Shown here one piece after another: positions 6,419 through 12,871 of a stretch of DNA of 21,160 nt. The position numbers and the translations under genes were made by a program. Numbering within the stretch: the stretch's first letter is position 1; every line of letters starts with the position of its first letter. The DNA is from a virus: the IMG/VR virus record IMGVR_UViG_3300027870_000022, positions 1 to 21,160 of that record. One strand, written 5' to 3'. Below the pieces are notes generated by a model. It searched no databases, had not been told where the DNA came from, and saw nothing but the letters and a program-made list of their open reading frames with translations.

Positions 6419-6807
6419 TCGCAACCGTTCTCGCGGCTGCAATGGCGCTCCAATCCGCCCAGCAGTTCGATCTTGCCTGCACAGGGTCGTCGTTCAGTCG
6501 CCTCCAGGGCGGCCGGGGCGAGGCATTCAATGTGACGCTGCGGATCGACCTCGCCGCCAATCGCTGGTGCGACGGAGATTGTTCGGCTCCAATGGCTATC
6601 GTGAGCGCCACGCCTGACGCCATCGTCCTCGAAGATGTCCAGCCGGCGCCACGGGGCCTCAATATCCGGCGCAAGACTGAGATCAATCGGGTCACCGGCG
6701 TCTACGACTCGTATTTCTCTGCGATCGGATCGACCGTTCAGCAGGGCCGGCAAGAAGCTCGGTGCGAAGTGAAGCCATTCTCAGGGATGCCGCAAGCGCG
6801 CTTTTGA
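6415..6807 (+). CDS. Small exported protein in the repressor operon, 130 aa
   Basis: The N-terminus MIATVLAAAMALQSAQQ is hydrophobic and ends in an AxxAQ-like signal peptidase I site, without a strong basic start. The remainder is soluble and beta-rich with cysteines near 22, 52, 56 and 117, which could form disulfides in the periplasm. The ATG overlaps the repressor stop (ATGA), so the gene is probably expressed in the lysogen. No family is recognised with confidence. Its position matches rexAB in lambda, so lysogenic conversion or exclusion of other phages is a reasonable but untested guess. Confidence 0.68.
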   Translation: MIATVLAAAMALQSAQQFDLACTGSSFSRLQGGRGEAFNVTLRIDLAANRWCDGDCSAPMAIVSATPDAIVLEDVQPAPRGLNIRRKTEINRVTGVYDSYFSAIGSTVQQGRQEARCEVKPFSGMPQARF

Positions 6808-6850
6808 CGCCTTGGAGGTAGGGCGCCGGTCGAAGCAGCGTCCATTTGTC

Positions 6851-7120
6851 CTACGCCGCGTCAGCCTCCCAAGGGTCGGGCGCCGGGGGATCGATGAGCA
6901 TCGCCGCCGCCGGGACCTCGCCCAAAATCAATAGAACCTCGGGCTCGCTTTCGGTCTCGGCGTCGTCGTCGATGCACTGCTGAAACACGAGCACGCCGTC
7001 AGCCTGGACCATCAAGATCCGGCCGCCTTCCTCGGCGTCCGTCGCGCACAGGAAGCCATAGGCCTCGCCGGGGCGGCCTTCCCAAAAGGGCTGTGCGATA
7101 TAGCGGAGCCGGCGCGTCAT
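6851..7120 (-). CDS. Small acidic hypothetical protein, 89 aa
   Basis: It begins MTRRLRYIAQPFWEGRPG and ends in an acidic, Pro-rich tail (DPPAPDPWEADAA). The start is ATG at 7120, 10 bases after GGGAGG; a TTG at 7138 would be inside that ribosome binding site. It faces the exported-protein gene across a 43-base gap and is divergent from the rightward operon. Similar small proteins occur in alphaproteobacterial phages and chromosomes without known function. Three GANTC sites lie in its upstream region. Confidence 0.62.
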   Translation of the reverse strand: MTRRLRYIAQPFWEGRPGEAYGFLCATDAEEGGRILMVQADGVLVFQQCIDDDAETESEPEVLLILGEVPAAAMLIDPPAPDPWEADAA

Positions 7121-7149
7121 GACTTTCTGTCCTCCCAATCCTTAACAGC

Positions 7150-7181
7150 GATTCGACACAGGTAGACGGTGGAGTCGAGTC
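7150..7181. promoter_or_regulatory. Cluster of three GANTC (CcrM) sites
   Basis: GATTC at 7150-7154, GAGTC at 7172-7176 and GAGTC at 7177-7181 lie within 32 bases of the divergent control region. GANTC is the CcrM methylation site, and GcrA activates promoters carrying it. The cluster suggests cell-cycle or GcrA input to the 7120 gene and possibly to the rightward operon. Confidence 0.5.
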
Positions 7182-7219
7182 CCCCGTCTGAAAGGTGCGA
7201 CCATACCTGTCGCATTGAC

Positions 7220-7236
7220 GTTCGCACACCGCAAAC
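7220..7236 (+). promoter_or_regulatory. Operator copy 3 (17 bp)
   Basis: The sequence is GTTCGCACACCGCAAAC. It overlaps the end of a TTGACG (7215-7220) that could be a -35 element. It is the third match to the operator palindrome and lies upstream of the rightward operon. Confidence 0.68.
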
Positions 7237-7253
7237 AAAACGCTTGCGATAAG

Positions 7254-7270
7254 GTTTCCCATATGCGAAC
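7254..7270 (-). promoter_or_regulatory. Operator copy 4 (17 bp, reverse orientation)
   Basis: On the minus strand the sequence is GTTCGCATATGGGAAAC, nearly identical to copy 1. Its centre is 34 bases from copy 3. TTGCGA at 7244-7249 is a possible -35 element for a promoter overlapping this site. It lies 27 bases before the first ATG of the rightward operon. Confidence 0.68.
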
Positions 7271-7296
7271 AATCTCCCATCACAAGGGAGACGAAC

Positions 7297-7608
7297 ATGT
7301 CGCTCAAGACCACCAAGACCGAAGCCCGAGACGCGCTCGACTGGTTCCGCGCCAGCTGCCCGATGCCGTCGGAAGAGAACCGCGCGCACCGCCAGAAGCT
7401 GGAAGCCGCCGCCCGTGCCGAGGAAGAGACCGACCCGGACTACTGCCTGAAAACGGCGGAATGGCTTGAGCGGATCGCCGCCGAGAAAATCGCCGCTGGC
7501 GGTCGCTACGAGCCCGCCGCGTCCAACGAAAATCTGGCTGAGGCCGCGCGCCTCCGCGCCATCGCCGCCGCCCTGACGGCTCCCTTCACCTATGCCGAGG
7601 CCGCGTGA
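7297..7608 (+). CDS. Hypothetical protein, first gene of the rightward operon, 103 aa
   Basis: The ATG follows AAGGGAG with good spacing. The protein is helical and charged (EARDALDWFRASCPMPSEENRAHRQKLE); no family is recognised. As the first gene behind the operators at 7220-7270 it should be among the earliest expressed. Its position matches lambda N or kil-type genes, but nothing in the sequence supports a function. Confidence 0.65.
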   Translation: MSLKTTKTEARDALDWFRASCPMPSEENRAHRQKLEAAARAEEETDPDYCLKTAEWLERIAAEKIAAGGRYEPAASNENLAEAARLRAIAAALTAPFTYAEAA

Positions 7609-7952
7609 TGTCGATGAACCCCATCGGAGGCGAGACCTATCGCCGCCTCGACGCCGTCCTGACGCCCATGGTCGACCGCTTGTCGGTGTCCGTGCTGGCC
7701 TCGGCCGCCAACGAGGTCGCCCCGCGCTTCGTCGCTGAGGGCAGGGACGTGGTCTCCGTCGGCTCCGGCAAGCGCCGGTCGCCTCAACAGGCTCGCGACT
7801 ATCTGCGCTTCGTCGCGGAAGACGCCCTGTCCGTGCGCGAGGACATCGTCGCCGAGGTCGACATCGTCATGCTTGGCGACCTGATCCGAGCCATCCGTGA
7901 CGCCGAGCGCGGCGAACCGACGCCACCGGCTGCGATTGCGAGGGCAGCATGA
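7608..7952 (+). CDS. Hypothetical protein, 114 aa
   Basis: The ATG at 7608 makes TGATG with the previous stop; a GTG one codon earlier is possible. The protein is helical (YRRLDAVLTPMVDRLSVSVLA, then RDYLRFVAEDALSVREDIVAEVDIVMLGDLIRAIRDAE). No family is recognised. It is coupled to its neighbours at both ends. Confidence 0.62.
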   Translation: MSMNPIGGETYRRLDAVLTPMVDRLSVSVLASAANEVAPRFVAEGRDVVSVGSGKRRSPQQARDYLRFVAEDALSVREDIVAEVDIVMLGDLIRAIRDAERGEPTPPAAIARAA

Positions 7953-8131
7953 GGATCGAAGGCGATCTGGGCGTCTTCATGGGCGCCATCATCCTTTGGA
8001 TTTCGGCCGTGACCTGCGGCTTGGAATGCATCCTCGCCGGGGTCGAAAACGACTGGGGAAGCTGCGCTTTCAAGTTCGTCGCGACCCTTGGCCTTGTCTC
8101 CATCGGACGTCGCGTCTGGAGGGCCGCATGA
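7949..8131 (+). CDS. Small membrane protein, 60 aa
   Basis: It has two likely membrane segments, about residues 8-30 (GVFMGAIILWISAVTCGLEC) and about 41-53 (FKFVATLGLVSIG). Its ATG overlaps the upstream stop (ATGA). No family is recognised. It may act on the host membrane early in infection, which is inferred only from hydrophobicity and position. Confidence 0.58.
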   Translation: MRIEGDLGVFMGAIILWISAVTCGLECILAGVENDWGSCAFKFVATLGLVSIGRRVWRAA

Positions 8132-8385
8132 CCGGCGCTCCGCACCCCTTGGGCGTCGAGAGCCATCCCGATTGGGAGGCCGTGAACGAGCGCTATCAGG
8201 CCAACGCCAACGACAACGAATGGCTGTCGCAGTTCGTCGCGCCCCGGGAAATCCCGATGGACGACGACCACGACGATCCGGTTGAGCCCCGCGACATCCG
8301 GCCCTCGCTGCTGACGTTCGTCGTCTGCCTGGCCCTTATGATCGGCGGTATGCTGGCCGTGATCCTGCCGGCGGTTCTGAAGTGA
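8128..8385 (+). CDS. Tail-anchored small membrane protein, 85 aa
   Basis: The soluble N-terminal 58 residues include NANDNEW and an acidic run (MDDDHDDPVEPRD). A single strong membrane segment lies at about residues 61-82 (LTFVVCLALMIGGMLAVILP), close to the C-terminus. The ATG overlaps the previous stop. The pattern suggests a C-tail-anchored inner-membrane protein. Its function is unknown. Confidence 0.6.
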   Translation: MTGAPHPLGVESHPDWEAVNERYQANANDNEWLSQFVAPREIPMDDDHDDPVEPRDIRPSLLTFVVCLALMIGGMLAVILPAVLK

Positions 8386-9077
8386 GCGCCGTCTATCATC
8401 GCGATCTCGCTCAAGGCTCCGGCGACTGGCTGGAAATCCGGCGAGGTCTGCTGACCGCGAGCGAAATGCGTCTGCTGGTCACCCCCGCGACCATGAAAGC
8501 AGCGGCGAACGACAACGCCCGTGCCCACCTGTTCACGCTCGTTTCGCAGCGGATCGCTGGCTACGTCGAGGACACCTACACCGGCTATGACATGCTGCGC
8601 GGGCATGAGGACGAGATCGACGCCCGGATCGCCTATGCGCAGAACTACGCGCCTGTCGAGGACTGCGGTTTCATCACGAACGACCGCTGGGGCTTCACCA
8701 TCGGCTATTCGCCGGACGGTCTGGTCGGCGACGACGGGCTGATCGAGTGCAAGTCCCGCAAGCACAAGTTTCAGGTCGAGACGATCCTCAAGTCGGTCGC
8801 CGAGGACAAGGTCCCTGCTGAGTTCCTGATCCAGTGCCAGACCGGCTTGCTGGTCAGTGAGCGGAAGTGGCTGGACTTCATCAGCTACAGCGCCGGCCTC
8901 TTCATGGCGACGGTCCGGGTCTATCCCGATCCCGTGATCCAGGAGGCCATCGTGTCCATCGCGACCGATGCCGAGATCAAGATCAACCAGATGCACGCCG
9001 AGTTTCAGCGCGTCTGCAAATCCGGCGTCCGACTGCTGCCGACAGAGCGTCGGCAAGATCAGGAAATCAACATATGA
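8382..9077 (+). CDS. YqaJ-family (lambda exonuclease-like) recombination nuclease, 231 aa
   Basis: The protein shows the YqaJ/lambda-Exo pattern: GSGDWLEIRRGLLTASEM at the N-terminus, catalytic D112 in GYSPDGLV, E122 and K124 in LIECKS, and a downstream glutamine helix (FLIQCQTGLLVS, Q151/Q153). These are PD-(D/E)XK nucleases that resect double-strand ends 5' to 3' and hand the strand to an annealing protein. The GTG start at 8382 overlaps the previous stop (GTGA). The length is typical of the family. The next gene, coupled by ATGA, is the natural candidate partner. Confidence 0.92.
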   Translation: MSAVYHRDLAQGSGDWLEIRRGLLTASEMRLLVTPATMKAAANDNARAHLFTLVSQRIAGYVEDTYTGYDMLRGHEDEIDARIAYAQNYAPVEDCGFITNDRWGFTIGYSPDGLVGDDGLIECKSRKHKFQVETILKSVAEDKVPAEFLIQCQTGLLVSERKWLDFISYSAGLFMATVRVYPDPVIQEAIVSIATDAEIKINQMHAEFQRVCKSGVRLLPTERRQDQEINI

Positions 9078-9937
9078 CCGACCTGCGGCTCACCATCCAG
9101 CCGAAGAGCGACCAGCTCAACGCCGACGACCTGATCGGGCGCTCCCTGACCATCAAGGTCTCCGGGGTGAAGCTGTCCGGCGACGCGGATCAGCCGGTCT
9201 GCGTCCACTACGAGGGCGACAACGGCAAACCCTACAAGCCCTGCCTCTCGATGCGGCGGGTGATGATCAAGGTTTGGGGTGATCAGGGCGCCGCCTTCGT
9301 CGGCAAGCGCATGACCCTCTACCGCGACGACAAGGTCACCTTCGGCAAGGACGCCGTCGGCGGCATCCGCATCTCGCACATGTCGGACATCGACCGCGAG
9401 GTCACGATGGCCCTGACGGCGACCCGCGCCAACCGGAAGCCCTACACCGTGAAGCCGATGGCTCCCGAGCGCGGCGAGCCGGTCGAGAGCGTGGACCTGC
9501 TGACGGTCCTGACCAAGGGTCGCGCTGCAGCCGCGCGCGGTTCTGCTGCCCTGACGGCGTGGTGGTCCTCGCTAGACCGGGACGAGAAGGCCGCCGCCAA
9601 GCCGGTCCTCGACAGCGAACTCAAGGCCGCTGCAGCGACCGCCGATCAGGCTGCGCTAGATACCACAGACGACGACTTCCCCGGCGGACGCCCCCCGAGC
9701 GCCCGTGAGGACACGACAGCCGGGTCCGCTGAGGCCAACGCCGATGAAGGGTCGGGCTTGGCTGTCGATGTCATCGCATGGGCGGACAAGCTGATTTCCG
9801 ATCTGCCCTTCTTCACGCCGGAGCAGGTCGAGTTTCTGGAGAGCGACCGGAAGGAGCTGGCGAAGTTCGCCATCCTCAAGGCGACCGACATCGACAAGGC
9901 CCGTGAGCTTGAGCGAGCCATCGAGGCCGTCAAATGA
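9074..9937 (+). CDS. Conserved phage protein paired with the exonuclease; possible ssDNA-binding or annealing partner, 287 aa
   Basis: The N-terminal 130 residues are highly patterned (LIGRSLTIKVSGVKL, VHYEGDNGKPYKP, MTLYRDDKVTFGKDAVGGIRI, LTATRANRKPYTVKP) and recall an uncharacterised family seen beside YqaJ exonucleases in alphaproteobacterial phages. The segment looks beta-rich. It does not show RecT, Beta, Erf or Rad52 motifs. Residues 197-205 (DTTDDDFPG) resemble the acidic tip of SSB. The C-terminal 55 residues are helical (WADKLISDLPFFTPEQVEFLE). The start at 9074 gives an ATGA overlap with the exonuclease. Lambda-type exonucleases need an annealing partner and this is the only candidate nearby, so that role is proposed but not shown. 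Confidence 0.7.
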   Translation: MTDLRLTIQPKSDQLNADDLIGRSLTIKVSGVKLSGDADQPVCVHYEGDNGKPYKPCLSMRRVMIKVWGDQGAAFVGKRMTLYRDDKVTFGKDAVGGIRISHMSDIDREVTMALTATRANRKPYTVKPMAPERGEPVESVDLLTVLTKGRAAAARGSAALTAWWSSLDRDEKAAAKPVLDSELKAAAATADQAALDTTDDDFPGGRPPSAREDTTAGSAEANADEGSGLAVDVIAWADKLISDLPFFTPEQVEFLESDRKELAKFAILKATDIDKARELERAIEAVK

Positions 9938-10401
9938 CCCGGTACGCCGCCGACACCTCGGTCTCCACCGAGAAGAGCCGCGCCGAGATTGAAGCGATCC
10001 TGCGCCGCTACAAAGCGACCTCGTTCGGATACATGACGAACGCCGCTTCAGCCCTGATCTTTTTCGAGATCAGCGGGCGCCGGATCAAGTTCGTCCTGCC
10101 AATGCCGGACCCGAAGGCTCGGGAGTTCACCCATACGGCGGTGAAGAACCAAGCGAGGTCGCCGGCCGAAGCTGAGAAGGCATGGGAGCAGGCCGGGCGC
10201 CAACGGTGGCGGGCTCTTGCCCTCGTGATCAAGGCCAAGCTGGAGGCGGTCTCGGCGGGCATTACGACCATCGAAGACGAGTTCCTGGCCCACACGGTTC
10301 TCCCCGACGGCTCAACTGTCTCGGAGGCCATGCAGGACCGGATCTCGCTGGCCTATATGAACGGCCAGATGCCTCCGCTGATGCTGGAGGCGCCGCGATG
10401 A
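9934..10401 (+). CDS. Conserved phage hypothetical protein, 155 aa
   Basis: The phrases AEIEAILRRYKATSFGY, RRIKFVLPMPD, WRALALVIKAKLEAVSAGITTIEDEFLAHTVLPDG and MPPLML fit a family common in alphaproteobacterial prophages beside recombination genes (recognised from memory). A beta-rich N-terminal part is followed by long helices. The ATG overlaps the previous stop. Its function is unknown; its place between the exonuclease pair and the DUF968-like gene suggests DNA recombination or replication. Confidence 0.75.
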   Translation: MTRYAADTSVSTEKSRAEIEAILRRYKATSFGYMTNAASALIFFEISGRRIKFVLPMPDPKAREFTHTAVKNQARSPAEAEKAWEQAGRQRWRALALVIKAKLEAVSAGITTIEDEFLAHTVLPDGSTVSEAMQDRISLAYMNGQMPPLMLEAPR

Positions 10402-10889
10402 CCCGTCTCCTGCAGATCGAGGCCCAGATCGCCGCGCTCAAGGCCGAGAAGAAGGCGCTGCGGACCACGACGTTCGCGCCCGGCCGGAACCCGCATCGGT
10501 CCTATAAGCCGAGCGGGGAGGGCCAGCGCGCACCCCGGCGCCACGATAACGCGCACCTCGCGTGGATCCGCCGGCTGCCCTGCGTCGCGACCTACGTCTC
10601 GACCGGGCGGCTGGTCTACGGTTGTCAGGCCGCGCACCTCCGCCTCTCCTCTGCCCGCCACGGCAAGACCGACCCCGGCATGCAGCGGAAGCCGGACGAC
10701 ATGTGGACCACGCCCCTGTCACCGGAGCAGCATCGCATCCAGGGCGATGTGAAGGGCGAGGCCCGGTTCTGGGGTGACCTCGGCGTCGACCCATTCTTGC
10801 TCTGCCAGCGCCTCCATGCCGTCAGCGGCGACGACGCGGCCGGGCTCGAGGTGATCAGATCCCTTCGGTCGGGAGGCTCCCCCCAATGA
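10398..10889 (+). CDS. DUF968/HNH-like nuclease, 163 aa
   Basis: After a basic N-terminal 50 residues, the protein reads HLAWIRRLPCVATYVST, CQAAHLRLSS, GMQRKPDDMWTTPLSPEQHRIQG and ARFWGDLGVDPFLLCQRL. This matches the DUF968/Ref-like layout, in which cysteines and histidines form an HNH-type metal centre (C62, C76, H80 and H112 are candidates). Phage proteins of this kind act as recombination-linked nucleases. The start at 10398 gives ATGA coupling; the longer reading of this frame is rejected because it overlaps the conserved upstream gene. Confidence 0.75.
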   Translation: MTRLLQIEAQIAALKAEKKALRTTTFAPGRNPHRSYKPSGEGQRAPRRHDNAHLAWIRRLPCVATYVSTGRLVYGCQAAHLRLSSARHGKTDPGMQRKPDDMWTTPLSPEQHRIQGDVKGEARFWGDLGVDPFLLCQRLHAVSGDDAAGLEVIRSLRSGGSPQ

Positions 10890-11242
10890 CCGGCGATAGG
10901 CAAGACACACACAGTCGGGTTGATGGCGGGCGTGAACGCCAGATCGCGGTCTATCGTGAACGGCTGGCTCAGCAGCTTGAGGCCCATAAGGGGCGCATCG
11001 ACAAGGGCCTGCAGCCGGTTTGCGGCCTGCGCCTGATGGTGCCGGGTTCCGCGGTCGTGATCCCCGACATTCATCCGTGGATGGGCGAGACACCGTTCGC
11101 GCAGTTCTCGCTCGATAGCCGCGATCCTGCTCTCTACGCCATGGCCGCAGATTGCGCCTCTGAGCTTGTGGAATATGCCCGATCCGCCCTTTCCAAAGCC
11201 AAGACAGAGAAGGCCGGTGGAGAAGGGGCTGGTCATGAATAG
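10886..11242 (+). CDS. Hypothetical protein, 118 aa
   Basis: It has a basic N-terminus (GRERQIAVYRERLAQQLEAHKGRI), a central segment MVPGSAVVIPDIHPWMG, and a helical C-terminus. The ATG overlaps the previous stop. No family is recognised and there are no obvious catalytic motifs. Confidence 0.6.
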   Translation: MTGDRQDTHSRVDGGRERQIAVYRERLAQQLEAHKGRIDKGLQPVCGLRLMVPGSAVVIPDIHPWMGETPFAQFSLDSRDPALYAMAADCASELVEYARSALSKAKTEKAGGEGAGHE

Positions 11243-11984
11243 CTTTGTCCACTCCGGGCAAGAGCCCTCCGTACCCGCCGATCAGTCGTCCGGTGTCACC
11301 ACTCCCGTCAAAGAGCGGCCCATCCTGTTCAGCGGCCCCATGGTGCGGGCGTTGCTGGCGGGCCGAAAGACGCAGACCCGGCGTGTCGTGAAGGGCGTCC
11401 CATCATGGGATCACTACGGCAAGGACATCATGGACTGGGGCCTCTCAGGCATCCACCAGTTCGAAAATGATCTGGACGGAACCGATCGCTGGGCAGTGGA
11501 CGTCCAGACCGATGTTGACGACTACTCCCGCACGCTGATCCGCTGCCCCTACGGCAAGCCGGGCGACCGGCTCTATGTCCGCGAGACGTGGAAGCCGCAT
11601 TCGCTCTTCGCCGACATGAAGCCGCGCGACGTCCCGTTCAGCCGGATATTCTACCGGGCCGACGACGCCTACGCGCCCAGCAATACGCCGTGGAAGCCGG
11701 GTATTCATCAGCCGCGCTGGGCCAGCCGCCTCGTGCTGGAGATCACCGAGGTCCGGGTCGAGAGACTGAACGACTGCTCCGAGGATGACGCCCGCGCCGA
11801 GGGCACGCAGGAACCGACCCTGGTTCCGATCATCGGCGCCTGCTGGTCCGAGCGAGACGCCTACGCGAAGCTCTGGGAGGCCATCAACGGCGCTGGATCA
11901 TGGTCCGCCAACCCGTGGGTCTGGGCTGTCTCCTTCCGCGTGCTGACGACCTCTGACGCCACTGGAGAAGGGGAGGGGGTGTGA
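11235..11984 (+). CDS. ASCH-like (PUA-fold) phage protein, 249 aa
   Basis: The pattern ILFSGPMVRALLAGRKTQTRRVV, CPYGKPGDRLYVRETW, HQPRWASRLVLEITEVRVERLNDCSEDDARAEG and LWEAINGAGSWSANPWVWAVSF is that of ASCH-like proteins common in tailed phages. ASCH domains have a PUA-like fold and are thought to bind RNA or modified nucleotides. The ATG at 11235 gives an 8-base overlap with the previous gene. It sits immediately before three predicted modification enzymes, which makes a nucleic-acid recognition role attractive but unproven. Confidence 0.8.
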   Translation: MNSFVHSGQEPSVPADQSSGVTTPVKERPILFSGPMVRALLAGRKTQTRRVVKGVPSWDHYGKDIMDWGLSGIHQFENDLDGTDRWAVDVQTDVDDYSRTLIRCPYGKPGDRLYVRETWKPHSLFADMKPRDVPFSRIFYRADDAYAPSNTPWKPGIHQPRWASRLVLEITEVRVERLNDCSEDDARAEGTQEPTLVPIIGACWSERDAYAKLWEAINGAGSWSANPWVWAVSFRVLTTSDATGEGEGV

Positions 11985-12871
11985 CTGTCGCCGCTCCCCT
12001 CGCTGTCGATCTGTTCTGTGGCCTTGGCGGCTGGACCGAAGGCCTGCTGGCTGAGGGCTGGCGCTGCCGTGGCTACGACATCGAGAGCCATGAATACGGC
12101 GACGAGCGCTATCCCGGCGAGCTGATCCTGGCTGATGTCATGGCCCTGACCGGCGCCGACGTGGCGGATGCTGACCTGATCGTCGCCTCGCCGCCCTGTC
12201 AGGAGTTCAGCTACATGGCGATGCCGTGGAGCCGGGCCAAGCAGATTGGCCGCGCGCTGCGGGGGCAGGACGAGTTTCCCGAGGGCTATCGGGGCTCCCG
12301 CACCATAGCCGACCTGACGGCCCTGTTCGACGCCTGCTTCCGCATCCAGCGTGAGGCAAACGAGATCCGGGCCGCTCGCGGTCAGGTGCCGATCCCCATG
12401 GTGGTCGAGAACGTCCGCGGCGCGATCCCGTGGGTTGGGCCGGCAGCGTGGAGCTACGGATCGTTCTACCTCTGGGGCGACGTGCCAGCGCTGATGCCTG
12501 CACCGCAGCGCGCGCGAAAGAACGGGGACCTCGGAGGAGGTTCGTGGTTCGCGATCGGATCGCCGGGGCAGACCAACGTCAACAGCAACCCAGACGGCCG
12601 TAAAGTCCCAGCCTTGGACGGCGCGCGGCGCACGGACAAGGGCAAGGGCGCCAGGTTCACGTCACGCGATTGCGGTGTCGAGCGCGACATCACCAGCGGC
12701 CGCAAGGGTGGCGGCGACTGGTTCGGCTCGGGCGATGATTGCTCGCTCCAGCGGAAGGCGTCCTCGGGCTCCAGCGCTCGAAAGGCCGCCAGCGCGAAGA
12801 TCGCGAAGATCCCGATCGCCCTCGGCTCGCACATCGCGCGCGTCTATCGCCCCATGTCGGAGGCCGCATGA
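11981..12871 (+). CDS. C5 cytosine-specific DNA methyltransferase (orphan), 296 aa
   Basis: Motif I is DLFCGLGG (residues 10-17), motif IV is SPPCQEFS with nucleophile C73, motif VI is VVENVRG (E143), a QRARKN segment near 176 could be motif VIII, and GSHIARVY near 283 resembles motif X. The GTG start overlaps the previous stop (GTGA). No restriction endonuclease is adjacent, so it is an orphan phage enzyme. The region 183-270, where target recognition lies, is short and rich in Gly, Ser and Lys, with GGGSWF and GGGDWF echoes, and the target cannot be guessed. Methylation of phage DNA against host restriction is the usual role. Confidence 0.88.
   Translation: MTVAAPLAVDLFCGLGGWTEGLLAEGWRCRGYDIESHEYGDERYPGELILADVMALTGADVADADLIVASPPCQEFSYMAMPWSRAKQIGRALRGQDEFPEGYRGSRTIADLTALFDACFRIQREANEIRAARGQVPIPMVVENVRGAIPWVGPAAWSYGSFYLWGDVPALMPAPQRARKNGDLGGGSWFAIGSPGQTNVNSNPDGRKVPALDGARRTDKGKGARFTSRDCGVERDITSGRKGGGDWFGSGDDCSLQRKASSGSSARKAASAKIAKIPIALGSHIARVYRPMSEAA

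Noticed and set aside
8196-9056. Long open frame on the minus strand opposite the exonuclease
   Set aside because: High-GC mirror frame; its translation is a low-complexity Asp/Leu/Val/Gly-rich string, while the plus strand carries a full YqaJ nuclease with catalytic motifs.
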